DNA of 64,000 nt from an uncultured Fidelibacterota bacterium (GCA_902615915.1 CACMQQ010000001.1:186001-250000); one strand, 5' to 3'. Shown: positions 48,990 through 60,265, counted from the stretch's first letter. Made by a program: numbers and translations. The notes: generated by a model not told the origin, from the sequence alone.

Positions 48990-49846
48990 TTAAGCCCTCT
49001 TCAAGCTTTAATTATATATTGAATTATGGTCTTGAATTTTTAAAATCAAACTCCATTGAAAATCCAAAAAAAGAAATAGAAATCTTTCTTTGCCATTTAC
49101 TTTCTTATTCAAAGTTTGAATTATACAATAGTGCAGAAAAAAGCATTTCATTAGCAAAAGTAAATTTGCTTAATGAGTGGTTAGAGAGAAGAGCTAAAAG
49201 AGAACCAATTCAATATATAATTAACAATGCATGGTTTTATGGAAGGGAATTTTATGTAAATAAAAATGTTTTCATTCCGAGACCTGAATCTGAAAGGTTA
49301 ATAGAAGTGGCTATAAATCATTTAAGAGATTTCGATTCGCCTAAAATATTAGAAATTGGAACTGGATCAGGATGTTTGTCTATTTCTTTGGCAATTGAAT
49401 TGCCAAATTCTAAAGTTCGATCAATTGATATTTCTGAGAAAGCAATAAATGTTGCTAAAATTAATTCTGAAAAGTTTCACGTTAATAATATTTCATTTAA
49501 AAAATTGGATTTTTTAAAAAGTGAAATGAAAACGTTTTATAATTTTGATCTGTTAATATCTAATCCTCCATATATACCAAAAAAAGATATGGAATCATTA
49601 ATGCCTGAAGTTCGAAACTTTGAGCCATATAATTCATTGACAGATGATAGTGATGGATTAGAATTTTATAGAAAATTTTCTAGTGACCTTCCTTATATTT
49701 TAAATAGTAATGGTATAGGTATTTTTGAAGTTGGGCTTAGCGCTCACCCTAAAGACGCTAAAAGAATCTTTAATAAAATTGGTAGAAGTATAAAACTACT
49801 AAAAGACTATAATGGTGATGATAGGCTCTTAATTGTTAAGTTATAA
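48986..49846 (+). CDS. prmC: Release factor glutamine methyltransferase
   Basis: LEIGTGSGCLSISLAIELP, NPPY motif (ISNPPYIPKKDMESLMPEVRNFEP); adjacent to prfA. Confidence 0.95.
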   Translation: MIKPSSSFNYILNYGLEFLKSNSIENPKKEIEIFLCHLLSYSKFELYNSAEKSISLAKVNLLNEWLERRAKREPIQYIINNAWFYGREFYVNKNVFIPRPESERLIEVAINHLRDFDSPKILEIGTGSGCLSISLAIELPNSKVRSIDISEKAINVAKINSEKFHVNNISFKKLDFLKSEMKTFYNFDLLISNPPYIPKKDMESLMPEVRNFEPYNSLTDDSDGLEFYRKFSSDLPYILNSNGIGIFEVGLSAHPKDAKRIFNKIGRSIKLLKDYNGDDRLLIVKL

Positions 49847-49895
49847 TTGTTATATTTACACCAAATAATAAATTTTGTGAGGAATCTTAAATTTT

Positions 49896-52800
49896 ATGAA
49901 ATCTGAATTTGTCCACCTGCACAATCACTCTGACTATAGCTTGTTAGACGGCGCTCAAACAGTTCAGACACTGGTCAACACAATCGATGATCTAGGTATG
50001 GATTCGGTTGCTTTGACTGAGCATGGAAATATGTTTAGCGTTTTGCCGTATTACAAATCAGCAAAAAAAGCAGGAATTAAACCAATTATAGGATGCGAGG
50101 TTTATGTTGCTGTTGAAAGCAGGTTCAATAAAAAACCAAGATCGGATGGAGGGTGGGGCAATAACCATCTGATTTTATTGGCTCAAAACTACAAGGGTTA
50201 TCAAAATTTAATGAAATTAGTTACACATGGCTATTTAGAAGGATTTTACTACAGGCCTCGAATAGATATGGAACTAATTGAAAAATATTCTGAGGGCTTA
50301 ATATGCCTATCCGGTTGTTTAAAAGGAGAAATTCCTGAAAGAATGTTGAAAGGCGACTGGGAAGGTGCAAAAAATAAAGCATTAGAATTTTCGAGAATTT
50401 TTGAAAATAGATTCTATCTAGAGGTTCAAAATCATGGTATTCCAGATGAGTTAAAAAACATTGAAAACATGAAAAAGTTAGCATCAGAACTTAACCTGCC
50501 ACTAGTATGTACAAATGATGCTCATTATGCAAAACATGAACATTGGGAAGCTCACGATGTGCATATTTGCCTTGGTACAGGCAAAGATCGTGATGACCCT
50601 AAAAGATTAAGATACGCTACTCCGGAGTTTTATTTTAAATCTCAAGATCAGATGTTCAAATTGTTCAAAGATGTACCGAACGCAATTGAAAATACACTCA
50701 AAATTGCAGAAAGCATTGATATTGAGCTTCCTATGGGACAATACCATTTGCCAAACTTTCCAATTCCGCAAGATTTTAAGGATCAGGACCCAAATAATTA
50801 TTTGAAATCTCTTTGTGTAGAAGGGCTTCAAAAAAGATATGGGGAAATATCACCAGAAATTTCCCATAGATTAAATCATGAATTAAATGTTATTAATAAA
50901 ATGGGCTTTGCGGGATACTTTTTGATAACAGCTGATTTTGTAAAGTACGCTAAAGATAGCTCAATACCGGTTGGTCCGGGTAGAGGTTCAGCTGCAGGTA
51001 GTTTAGTTTCTTATTCATTGGGAATCACGACGATTGACCCACTAAAGCACAAGCTGCTCTTTGAAAGATTTTTAAATCCTGAGAGAATAAGCATGCCTGA
51101 TATTGATATAGATTTTTGTATTGAGCGAAGAGGCGAGGTCATCGATTACATAAAGGGCCAATATGGTGAAAACTCAGTAACACAGATAATTACTTTTGGA
51201 AAAATGAAAGCACGCCAAGTAGTTAGGGATGTTGGTAGAGTTTTAGGATATAGTTTTGGAGAAATTGATAAGCTCGCAAAATTAATTCCAACTACATTAA
51301 ATATCACTCTTGAGGAAGCTTTAAAGCAAAGTCCTGAGCTAAAGAATGCATCTGAAAATCAATTTAAGGAAGTGATGGATTATTCAAAGATTTTAGAAGG
51401 AATGAATAGGCATGCATCAATTCATGCAGCGGGTGTTGTCATTGCTCCTGGCGAATTAACTGATTACGTTCCGCTTTATAAATCCCCACAAGGCGATATT
51501 ACTTCTCAATATGACATGAAAGGATTAGAAGAGTTAGGTCTATTAAAATTAGATTTTTTGGGTCTTAGAAATTTAACGGTTATTGATAAAACCTTAAAAT
51601 TAATTGAAGAGAGCGGAAAAAAGATTGATATAGAAAAAGTTCCCTTAGATGACCCAAAGGTGTATTCACTCTTTGCAAAGGGCCTAACAATTGGCGTTTT
51701 TCAATTTGAATCATCTGGAATGAGAGAGTTTTTAAAAAAACTTAAACCTACGGCTATTGAAGATCTTATTGCAATGAATGCATTATACAGGCCCGGTCCC
51801 ATGAAAAATATTGATGACTTTATTTCTAGAAAGCATGGCAAAAAGAAAATTGACTACCCCCATGCGTCAATGGAAGAAATACTGAGTGAGACTTATGGTA
51901 TAATTGTCTACCAAGAGCAAGTTATGCAGATAGCCAACGAGATCGCAGGTTTTTCACTTGGCGAGGCAGATATTATGCGCAGAGCAATGGGTAAGAAGAT
52001 CAAAAAATTAATGGATGAACTTAAAATTAAATTTATAGAGGGTGCAAAAAACAAAAATGATATTTCTCATGAAAAGGGAAAAGAAATTTTTGAACTGATT
52101 GAAAGGTTTGCTCAATATGGTTTTAATAAAAGCCATTCCACAGCTTACGCATATGTAGCTTATCAAACGGCTTGGTTAAAAGCGCATTATCCTGCTGAAT
52201 TTATGAGCGCAAACTTGACAAGTGAAATGTCAAACATAGATAGAATTGTTATCTTAATTAATGAATGTCGAAAAATGGATATTGAGGTTAATCCACCAGA
52301 CATTAACATATCAGATATAAATTTTAGACCCATTGATAACAAAACCATATCATTTGGTTTGAATGCTATTAAAAATGTTGGTATAAAGGCTTTAGAGAAA
52401 ATAGTCGAAGCTAGAAAAGAGCATAAAAATTTTAGCAATATTTTTGATTTTACTTCATCAGTTAGTTTGCAAGCTGTGAATAAAAAAGTATTGGAAAGCT
52501 TGAACATGGCAGGAGCTTTAGATTCACTTGATGGCAATAGAGCGCAAATTGATTTAAGCATTGAGATAGCATTGAAACATGGGCAATCAGTCCAAGAAAA
52601 TAAAAGTAAAAATCAAGTTGATCTTTTTGGACAATCAGAAAATGGCACAAACAATGATTTGCTTCCATCTCTTCCCATTTCAGAAGAATGGGAAGAAAGC
52701 AAGGTGCTGGAAAAAGAAAAAGAAGTTCTAGGAATGTATTTATCCGGTCAGCCATTGCTAAAATACGCTGAAGATCTTGAAGAATTCACAAATTTTGATT

Positions 52801-53336
52801 TTACTGAAAGCATAATGGATAAAAAATTTAAAAAAGTGAGAATTGGTGGCTCTATTTCAGATTTGAAACTTCATATGGATAAAAAAGGAAATCAAATGTC
52901 ATTCTTCAAGCTTGATTGTCTTGGCGGGCAAGCAGAAATTCTTGCCTTTAGCGATACATTTGCAAAGTACAAGGATTTGCTTAAAAACGATCAGGTAGTT
53001 TTTATATCTGGCAGACCAACCGATGAGAATGATTTCTCTGATCTAAAATTAATTGCTGAAGAAATAGTATCAATAGACTTGGCAAGAGAGATTTTTTCTA
53101 AAAATGTGAATATTTCTATTGGTATAGATAACCAAAATTCTCAACAAGATATCATTAAGTTGAAAACTCTATCAGAAAAGTACAAAGGGGACTGTGGTTT
53201 AATGTTTCATTTCAAACAAACGACTGGCAGATCGCAGAGAGTCTTTGCACACAATATTAAAGTTAATACAAACAATGATTTTTTGAAAGAATGCCGTGAG
53301 ATTTTTGGATCTAAAAATATTTGGATAACAGATTAA
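49896..53336 (+). CDS. dnaE: DNA polymerase III alpha subunit
   Basis: FVHLHNHSDYSLLDGA PHP domain, PVGPGRGSAAGSLVSYSLGIT, PDIDIDFCIERRGEVI, MNALYRPGPM. Confidence 0.98.
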   Translation: MKSEFVHLHNHSDYSLLDGAQTVQTLVNTIDDLGMDSVALTEHGNMFSVLPYYKSAKKAGIKPIIGCEVYVAVESRFNKKPRSDGGWGNNHLILLAQNYKGYQNLMKLVTHGYLEGFYYRPRIDMELIEKYSEGLICLSGCLKGEIPERMLKGDWEGAKNKALEFSRIFENRFYLEVQNHGIPDELKNIENMKKLASELNLPLVCTNDAHYAKHEHWEAHDVHICLGTGKDRDDPKRLRYATPEFYFKSQDQMFKLFKDVPNAIENTLKIAESIDIELPMGQYHLPNFPIPQDFKDQDPNNYLKSLCVEGLQKRYGEISPEISHRLNHELNVINKMGFAGYFLITADFVKYAKDSSIPVGPGRGSAAGSLVSYSLGITTIDPLKHKLLFERFLNPERISMPDIDIDFCIERRGEVIDYIKGQYGENSVTQIITFGKMKARQVVRDVGRVLGYSFGEIDKLAKLIPTTLNITLEEALKQSPELKNASENQFKEVMDYSKILEGMNRHASIHAAGVVIAPGELTDYVPLYKSPQGDITSQYDMKGLEELGLLKLDFLGLRNLTVIDKTLKLIEESGKKIDIEKVPLDDPKVYSLFAKGLTIGVFQFESSGMREFLKKLKPTAIEDLIAMNALYRPGPMKNIDDFISRKHGKKKIDYPHASMEEILSETYGIIVYQEQVMQIANEIAGFSLGEADIMRRAMGKKIKKLMDELKIKFIEGAKNKNDISHEKGKEIFELIERFAQYGFNKSHSTAYAYVAYQTAWLKAHYPAEFMSANLTSEMSNIDRIVILINECRKMDIEVNPPDINISDINFRPIDNKTISFGLNAIKNVGIKALEKIVEARKEHKNFSNIFDFTSSVSLQAVNKKVLESLNMAGALDSLDGNRAQIDLSIEIALKHGQSVQENKSKNQVDLFGQSENGTNNDLLPSLPISEEWEESKVLEKEKEVLGMYLSGQPLLKYAEDLEEFTNFDFTESIMDKKFKKVRIGGSISDLKLHMDKKGNQMSFFKLDCLGGQAEILAFSDTFAKYKDLLKNDQVVFISGRPTDENDFSDLKLIAEEIVSIDLAREIFSKNVNISIGIDNQNSQQDIIKLKTLSEKYKGDCGLMFHFKQTTGRSQRVFAHNIKVNTNNDFLKECREIFGSKNIWITD

Positions 53337-53395
53337 TACAAATTTTCTTATTTTCATTTTTTTTTATGTAATTTTATAATTAAGATGAGTTAAAC

Positions 53396-53809
53396 ATGAA
53401 AAGAAACATTCGAATTCTAATGGCTAAGCCTGGTCTTGATGGTCATGATAGGGGCCTAAAAGTATTAGCTGCAGCTTACAGAGATGCCGGCATGGAGGTG
53501 ATTTACCTCGGTTTAAGGCAAACACCTGATATGATAGTTGCTTCAGCACTACAAGAGGATGTTGATGTTATAGCTCTTTCTAGTCTCAACAATGCTCATA
53601 TGACAATTTTCCCAGCAGTCTTAAATCTAATGAAAGAAAAAGGGTTGATAGACGTATTGCTTGTTGGAGGCGGAATCATCCCTAAAAAAGATATCGAGAA
53701 ATTGGAAAGCATGGGCATGGGAAAGTTATTTGGTCCTGGTACCCCAGTACAAGAGACTGTAGATTATATTACTGCATGGGTTGAAAAAAATAGAATGATA
53801 GAGCTTTAA
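53396..53809 (+). CDS. Stand-alone cobalamin (B12)-binding domain protein, methylmalonyl-CoA mutase small/C-terminal subunit type
   Basis: [35 protein letters not shown] (DxHxxG), [30 protein letters not shown]. Confidence 0.92.
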   Translation: MKRNIRILMAKPGLDGHDRGLKVLAAAYRDAGMEVIYLGLRQTPDMIVASALQEDVDVIALSSLNNAHMTIFPAVLNLMKEKGLIDVLLVGGGIIPKKDIEKLESMGMGKLFGPGTPVQETVDYITAWVEKNRMIEL

Positions 53810-54424
53810 ATGGAATTAAATAATCTAACAGAATTAGAGTTATATTTTGCAGATCATTTTGACACTGTACTGTTCCCAGTATTAGCAGAGATATATCAAA
53901 ATAAAGGTCAATATTCACGTGCAAAAAAAGTATGTGAAATCGGTTTAGGACATCACCCTCAGTCAATTGATGGTCAATATATTTTATCTCAAGCTGAGCT
54001 TGGGCTAGGCAATTTAGTCAAAGCTGAAAAGCTGATGATAAAAATTTTAGACAGATTTCCTAACCATATTCCAGCTGCATCTGCTTTACCAATGGTTCAA
54101 GAACAATTGGGAAGATCAAAGAATACTTTATCAAAAAGCTGGAAAGGTGCTCAGGAAGTTGACCCCAAAAATAAATTAGCTAATGAATTCTTGACAAATG
54201 CTAAAAAATCTAAGAAAAGAAAAACAAAAAAAGCGCAAGCAAAAAATGATAAAATGGATGACTTTGCTATAAGCCCTAGGCTAGCTACTTTTACATTAGT
54301 TCACGTCCTGAAAGGTCAGGAGCTATATACAAGAGCTTTAGATGTGTTGGATATTCTTGAGAAAAAAGGTGAGAATAAAGAGAGGATTGCAGCTGAAAGA
54401 GAATCAATTAAATCCAAGTTTTGA
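53810..54424 (+). CDS. TPR-repeat protein with Lys-rich linker
   Basis: LAEIYQNKGQYSRAKKVCEIGLGHHPQ..., KKSKKRKTKKAQAKNDK. Confidence 0.65.
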   Translation: MELNNLTELELYFADHFDTVLFPVLAEIYQNKGQYSRAKKVCEIGLGHHPQSIDGQYILSQAELGLGNLVKAEKLMIKILDRFPNHIPAASALPMVQEQLGRSKNTLSKSWKGAQEVDPKNKLANEFLTNAKKSKKRKTKKAQAKNDKMDDFAISPRLATFTLVHVLKGQELYTRALDVLDILEKKGENKERIAAERESIKSKF

Positions 54425-54479
54425 TCGATTTCTATTCATCACTCTAAAAATTATCTGAAAAAACCTACTTTTGCATTAA

Positions 54480-56594
54480 ATGATAAAAAAAGCCTTTATA
54501 CTTTTCTCGATCTCGTTGTTTTTATCAATATTCTACTTTGCATTAAATCCTCAATTTAATCAAAATATTAATGAAGAATCTTTTAATGACTTTGATGTAA
54601 CAATTTATAGAGATCGATTTGGTGTTCCTCATATAATTGGTAAAAAAGATAAGGATACAGCATACGGCTTAGCATATGCTCACGCTGAGGACGATTTTGA
54701 GACAATACAAGATATGATGCTCTTTGCCAGGGGCAAATTGGCAAGCAAAAAGGGCAGAAAAATGGCCTCGAGTGACTACCTATTGCAACTCCTAAAGGTT
54801 TGGGAAGTAGTAAATGCTAACTATGATCGCAATATATCAGCTGAAACTAAATCTATTTTAAATGGCTATGCTGCAGGTTTGAATCACTATGCATTAAATA
54901 ATCCTAACATGACCTATCGAGGACTATTCCCTGTAACAGCTAAAGATATTGTCGCAGGTTTTGTTCATAGAATGCCTTTAATGTTTGGTCTTGATGATGC
55001 TATAAAAAATGCGACAGAAAAAGGTAACTCTGAATTTGCTTTTTTGAATTATAATACCAAAGGCTTTGATCAAAAAGTTTTAGGGTCAAATCAGATAGCA
55101 GTTGCCCCATCTAGGTCAGCTGATGGCTATACTAGGCTTGCAATAAATCCGCATCAGCCATGGATGGGCCCAGTAACATTTTATGAAGCACATTTATATA
55201 GCGAAGAGGGTTGGAATATAAATGGTGGTTTATTCCCAGGTTCGCCGGTTGTTTTATTAGGGCATAACAAAAATATTGGTTGGTCTCATACTGTAAATCG
55301 GCCAGATCTAATTGACGTTTATGAATTGAAACTTCACTCAAAAGATAAGAACAAGTATCTGATGGGAGGAAGATGGAGAGAATTTGAGATTAAGCAAGCA
55401 AAAATCGAAGTTAAGATTTTTGGTCCAATTTCATGGACATTTAAAAGAGAGATGCTTTGGTCAATCCACGGACCTGCAATCAGAACCGAAAGAGGCGTTT
55501 TTGCTTTCAGATATTCAGGTTATGGCGAAGTCAGACATGTTGATCAATGGTACAAAATGAATAAATCTAACAATCTTGATGAATTTATCAGTGCTATGAA
55601 AATGCAAGCTATTCCCATGTTTAACACTATGTATGCTGACAAGAGTGGAAATATTTTTTATGTCTACAACGCATTACTTCCGCAAAGGACTAGTGGATCA
55701 TATGATTTCAGCAAAACTTTGCCTGGAGATACGCCTCATGCTCTGTGGGGAAAATATTTTGATTTTGACGAATTGCCACAAATATTAAATCCAGAATCTG
55801 GTTTTTTACAAAATTGTAATAGCACACCATTTTTAGCCAGCATTGATGAAAATGATATAGATTTTTCATTTTACCCTAAAAATTTGGGGATTGAGACACA
55901 TCAATCTAATAGAGCCTTGAGGGCACATGAAACTTTTGGAGCTGATACTTCTATTACAAGAGATGAATTTTACAAGTATAAATTTGATAATAAATATTCG
56001 AAAAAATCAGTTTTAATAAAGAATTTAAACAAATTCTTAAGTCAAGCAGAAAGCGATGACGAAAATGTCATCGATGCAATCAAGATACTGGAAAACTGGG
56101 ATCAGACTGCTGACAGTTCTAGCGTTGGAATGCATTTAGCGTTTGAGGCAATATTACCAACAGAGAATCCAGATGAATACAAATATAGCTATTTAAAAAT
56201 TAAAGAAAGATTAGAAAAAGCAGTGAAAAAATATTTAAAATACTATGGTAAGTTAGATATCAAATGGGGAGAAATTTTACGAATGAAAAGAAAAGATATT
56301 GACCTGCCATTAAATGGCGGACCAGATGTTTTGAGAGCAATTCATTCTAAAGAGAAAAATGGGAAAAGGCTGCCAACTGCAGGAGATTGTTTTTTTGAAT
56401 TAGTTGAATGGTCGCCATCAGGTGAGGTAAGCGCTATGTCTTTGCATCAGTTTGGCTCATCAACAAGAAATAGCGATTCTCCTCACTATAGTGATCAGTG
56501 TGAAATTTTTGCCAGAGAAGAAATGAAGCCAGTTCTAATGGATTTAGAAAAAATTAAAAAAAATTCAATAAGATCTTACAGACCAGGAGAATAA
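54480..56594 (+). CDS. Penicillin-amidase/acylase family N-terminal-nucleophile hydrolase (AHL/aculeacin acylase-like)
   Basis: [74 protein letters not shown]. Confidence 0.9.
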   Translation: MIKKAFILFSISLFLSIFYFALNPQFNQNINEESFNDFDVTIYRDRFGVPHIIGKKDKDTAYGLAYAHAEDDFETIQDMMLFARGKLASKKGRKMASSDYLLQLLKVWEVVNANYDRNISAETKSILNGYAAGLNHYALNNPNMTYRGLFPVTAKDIVAGFVHRMPLMFGLDDAIKNATEKGNSEFAFLNYNTKGFDQKVLGSNQIAVAPSRSADGYTRLAINPHQPWMGPVTFYEAHLYSEEGWNINGGLFPGSPVVLLGHNKNIGWSHTVNRPDLIDVYELKLHSKDKNKYLMGGRWREFEIKQAKIEVKIFGPISWTFKREMLWSIHGPAIRTERGVFAFRYSGYGEVRHVDQWYKMNKSNNLDEFISAMKMQAIPMFNTMYADKSGNIFYVYNALLPQRTSGSYDFSKTLPGDTPHALWGKYFDFDELPQILNPESGFLQNCNSTPFLASIDENDIDFSFYPKNLGIETHQSNRALRAHETFGADTSITRDEFYKYKFDNKYSKKSVLIKNLNKFLSQAESDDENVIDAIKILENWDQTADSSSVGMHLAFEAILPTENPDEYKYSYLKIKERLEKAVKKYLKYYGKLDIKWGEILRMKRKDIDLPLNGGPDVLRAIHSKEKNGKRLPTAGDCFFELVEWSPSGEVSAMSLHQFGSSTRNSDSPHYSDQCEIFAREEMKPVLMDLEKIKKNSIRSYRPGE

Positions 56595-56595
56595 T

Positions 56596-58578
56596 ATGAG
56601 ATTAAAAATGAATAAAATTTTAATATTTTTTTATATTTCGTTTTCAATTTCTATTGCTCAAAGGCCTATTACGTCAAAAGATATCGTTAATTTAAAAACA
56701 GTTTCACAAGCTTCTTTTCACTTCGATGGTTCAAAAATAGTTTATATAAAATCTATACCCAGCTTTAATGATGGCGATAAGGTCTCTAGTTTAAAAGAAA
56801 TTTGGGTCACAAAGTCAAATGGTAAAGACCAGAAAAAGTATACTTCTTCTTCCTCTTCAATAAGAAGTCCACAGTGGACACCAAAAGGGCATATTTCTTA
56901 TTTAGCTAGAAAAAAAGATTTTGATAAAAATACTCAAATTTATACAATTCCAATTGACGGGGGTGAGCCGTCAATTTTAACAAGTCATGATCAAGGAATT
57001 ATTTCATATAAATGGTCACCTGATGGAAAATGGATTGCTTTTACTTCAAAAGATGCTATTAGTGAAAAAAGAAGAAAAGAAATTTCTGATGGTTATGATA
57101 TGATTGTGATGGGGGAGGAAAAGCTTTTTACAAGATTGTGGATTTATAGTCTCAAAAATAATTCTATTGAATTATTATTTAAAAAAGATTTAAACACATA
57201 TGATTTTGAATGGTCACCAAATAGTAAGCAGATTTTATTTCAAGCTACTGAAAAATTTGGCGCTGATGCAAACTATCTAGATCGATCGATCTATCAGGTC
57301 AGAGCTCCTGGCGGAACCCCAAGGAAATTATTTGAAACTCCAGGAAAGCTCTCAAGCATGTCTATATCACCAAATGCTGAGAAGTTTGCTTTTCTGAGTT
57401 CAGTATCTGCTAATGATCCTTTAGCGCAAAGTATATTTATTTCAAACTTTAGGTCACCAGTCCCAATATTAATTACTGACAATCGCGAAGAATCATATGT
57501 GGACATTGAATGGATCAATAATAATGAGATCATTGCTCACTCTCAAAGGGGTACAAAAACATTTTTATCTATGATAAATACCGATAAGAAATCGGATGAT
57601 GGGCAATACTTTATTAAGGATATTTTATCTCCTGAAGAAATTATACAAAGCTTTATTTGGAATGTAAAAACAGAACGACTGGGTTTAATCGTGAATTCAA
57701 AAAAGCATCCAAATGAGCTATTCATTGGCAAGTTGGGCTCAAACAAGATTCAACAATTAACTTTTTCAAACCCTAATTTGAAAAATGTTGCCCTAGCAAA
57801 ACAAGAATCAATTTCATGGCGGTCGAATGATGGCAAGAAAATCGAAGGAATATTAACTTACCCATTGCGTTATGGAAAAGGGCGAAATCCTTTAGTATTG
57901 CAGATTCATGGCGGTCCTGAAGGTGTAAGCTTGGATGGTTGGAATACGAGACCAACTTACCCTGTTCAATTATTAGCAGCGAATGGATTTGTAGTGTTAG
58001 AGCCAAACTACAGAGGAAGCGGTGGCAGGGGCGTTCAATTTTCTAAGGCGGATCATGATGATTTAGGAGGTGCAGAATTTTTAGATGTTTTGTCAGGCAT
58101 AGATCATTTGGTTGAAATTGGATTAGTAGATTCTGAAAAAGTTGGTACCGGTGGATGGTCCTATGGTGGGTATTTTTCAGCTTTAGCAGCAACTATGCAC
58201 TCTGAAAAATTTAAAGCATCGATGGTTGGGGCCGGCCTCACCAATATGATAAGCTTTATGGGTACAACCGATATTCCTAGAGAAATGTCTGTTACACATT
58301 GGAATCAATGGTGGTTTGATAATATGGGTCTCCATTGGGAAAGATCTCCTTTAGCACATATTAATAAAGCAAATACACCTACATTAATTATTCATGGGAT
58401 GAAAGATGAAAGAGTACACCCAGAGCAAGGAATGGAATTATGGCAGGCATTGAAAATTAAAGGAGTGGAAACTGAATTTGTTTTGTATCCACGAGAACCC
58501 CATGGATTGATCGAACGTTCACATAAGCTTGATTATATGGAAAGATTGATTAATTGGTACTTGATGCATGTTAAGTAA
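56596..58578 (+). CDS. S9-family prolyl oligopeptidase / acylaminoacyl-peptidase, secreted
   Basis: WD/PD40-like N-terminal repeats; LVLQIHGGPEG, GTGGWSYGGYFSALAATM, LIIHGMKDERVHPEQG, EPHGL. Confidence 0.93.
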   Translation: MRLKMNKILIFFYISFSISIAQRPITSKDIVNLKTVSQASFHFDGSKIVYIKSIPSFNDGDKVSSLKEIWVTKSNGKDQKKYTSSSSSIRSPQWTPKGHISYLARKKDFDKNTQIYTIPIDGGEPSILTSHDQGIISYKWSPDGKWIAFTSKDAISEKRRKEISDGYDMIVMGEEKLFTRLWIYSLKNNSIELLFKKDLNTYDFEWSPNSKQILFQATEKFGADANYLDRSIYQVRAPGGTPRKLFETPGKLSSMSISPNAEKFAFLSSVSANDPLAQSIFISNFRSPVPILITDNREESYVDIEWINNNEIIAHSQRGTKTFLSMINTDKKSDDGQYFIKDILSPEEIIQSFIWNVKTERLGLIVNSKKHPNELFIGKLGSNKIQQLTFSNPNLKNVALAKQESISWRSNDGKKIEGILTYPLRYGKGRNPLVLQIHGGPEGVSLDGWNTRPTYPVQLLAANGFVVLEPNYRGSGGRGVQFSKADHDDLGGAEFLDVLSGIDHLVEIGLVDSEKVGTGGWSYGGYFSALAATMHSEKFKASMVGAGLTNMISFMGTTDIPREMSVTHWNQWWFDNMGLHWERSPLAHINKANTPTLIIHGMKDERVHPEQGMELWQALKIKGVETEFVLYPREPHGLIERSHKLDYMERLINWYLMHVK

Positions 58579-59557
58579 CATAAAATTCTATTTAATATTT
58601 ATTTTTTCCTTCATTGGTATATTTCCACTTTTAGCAGATGAAATTGCTCCTATTGAAATAACTCTAGAAGGAGAAGCATCAAATAAAAAACTAGAAATGT
58701 CAGGCCTAGCCTGGTATAGAGACAACTTAATCTTAATGCCTCAATATGTTGATCTAAAATCGCCCGCTTTTTATTATATCAAAAAATCTGAATTAAAAAA
58801 TTGGGTGAGAAGAAAAGAAAAAAATTCAATCGACCCAAAAAGAATTGAACTAAAAATGCCCAACTTTGATAAAATGATTGACGGATATCAAGGTTTTGAA
58901 GCGCTATGCTTTCATGGAGATAAGATCTACCTTATAATTGAATCTAAAGAAAATAATTTCATGCGGAGTTTTTTGATAATGGGGACTATAAACTTTAAGA
59001 AGTCAATGATTGACTTGTCTCAATCAAAGCTCAATGAGATCCCTATTCCCATTAATTTGAAAAATATAGGCTATGAAAGCATATTAAAGCACAACAGTAA
59101 CCTATATTTATTTTTTGAAGCTAATGGAGCTGATATAACACAAAATGCTTATGCGCTCAGATATAGCATGTCTCTTGATTACAAAGGAAAGGTACCACTA
59201 CAAAATATAGAGTATAGATTGACAGACGTTTCAAGAGCTGATTCAAGAGGAAGCTTTTGGGGTATTAACTTTTTTTGGCCAGGAGAAAGATCTTTGCTTA
59301 AGCCAAACAAAGAAAATATTATGAATAAATTAAATAGAGGTGAGACCCATCAAAGATTTGACCATGTAGAGCAGTTGCTAAGCTTTAAGATTGGGAAAAA
59401 TGGTATATCAAGAACGGAGCTTCCCCCCATTCAACTTGAACTTAATAAGGAGTCTAGAAATTGGGAGGGTTTAGTTATGCTTGATAATTTAGGCTTTCTA
59501 ATGGTTGTAGATGAATATCCACGTACAATCTTTTCATTTCTTCCATATAAACTATAA
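58568..59557 (+). CDS. Secreted protein of unknown function (esterase-like phytase/beta-propeller resemblance)
   Basis: Signal peptide; SGLAWYRDNLILMPQ, GFEALCFHGDKIYLIIES, NWEGLVMLDNLGFLMVVDE. Confidence 0.5.
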   Translation: MLSNIKFYLIFIFSFIGIFPLLADEIAPIEITLEGEASNKKLEMSGLAWYRDNLILMPQYVDLKSPAFYYIKKSELKNWVRRKEKNSIDPKRIELKMPNFDKMIDGYQGFEALCFHGDKIYLIIESKENNFMRSFLIMGTINFKKSMIDLSQSKLNEIPIPINLKNIGYESILKHNSNLYLFFEANGADITQNAYALRYSMSLDYKGKVPLQNIEYRLTDVSRADSRGSFWGINFFWPGERSLLKPNKENIMNKLNRGETHQRFDHVEQLLSFKIGKNGISRTELPPIQLELNKESRNWEGLVMLDNLGFLMVVDEYPRTIFSFLPYKL

Positions 59558-60265
59558 TCACTTTTTTAATCTAATCCTACCCTTCCATTCGATTGCCATT
59601 GTCAATGAAAATGCTCTTGACCTAGACTTTATTATATAATCCTCTTCTTCATAATTAAGATTTAATGAGATATTCTGATTCATTGGAAAAATAAGTTCAA
59701 TAAGGTACTGATTTCTGGTAAGGTTATTTTCAATTATTTCGCTGATCTGTTGAAAATGTTCAAATTCAATCTTTGAAGAAAACCATTTTAAATCATGATC
59801 CCAAAAAATTCCTGCCATTGCATAGGATGTTTTGCGTGTATCGTTCAAGAAGTTTGACATATCAAAAGCATGGCCGATTTCAACATTTATTAATCCATTC
59901 TCATACTGGTTTAAAAAAATTCCAAGACCTTGGTTAACGTGATATTGAAGATCTAGATTAGCTTGGCTATTCTTTCTAAAAAATGATGTTGTGTATCTAT
60001 AAAATCTAGAATTGCTACTATATTTGTCGCTCGACTTGTATCTTAAATATACAAATGACTCGTTTTGCAAATTATATGCAAATAGCCTTAGGTCTCTAAA
60101 AGTGTCATCAGTTTTCCTGTTTAACCTGTAGTATCCAAAAGCTCCATTTTGCGATTGAGCATTCGAGAGTCCTATACGACCATAATGTTTCCATTTTAAC
60201 GAATCGCTTTGTGAAAAGATTAATGATACAAATAAAAGAAGTAAAATCTTTTTAACATAAATCAT
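59558..60265 (-). CDS. Predicted secreted/outer-membrane protein of unknown function
   Basis: Signal peptide; alternating aromatic beta-strand-like pattern. Confidence 0.5.
   Translation of the reverse strand: MIYVKKILLLLFVSLIFSQSDSLKWKHYGRIGLSNAQSQNGAFGYYRLNRKTDDTFRDLRLFAYNLQNESFVYLRYKSSDKYSSNSRFYRYTTSFFRKNSQANLDLQYHVNQGLGIFLNQYENGLINVEIGHAFDMSNFLNDTRKTSYAMAGIFWDHDLKWFSSKIEFEHFQQISEIIENNLTRNQYLIELIFPMNQNISLNLNYEEEDYIIKSRSRAFSLTMAIEWKGRIRLKK

Noticed and set aside
52187-52755. Minus-strand ORFs (124, 97 aa) inside dnaE
   Set aside because: Overlap a clear dnaE reading frame; no independent support.
54480-58578. Penicillin-acylase plus S9 peptidase as a peptide-natural-product cluster
   Set aside because: No NRPS, RiPP precursor, or modification enzymes nearby; better explained as secreted scavenging hydrolases.
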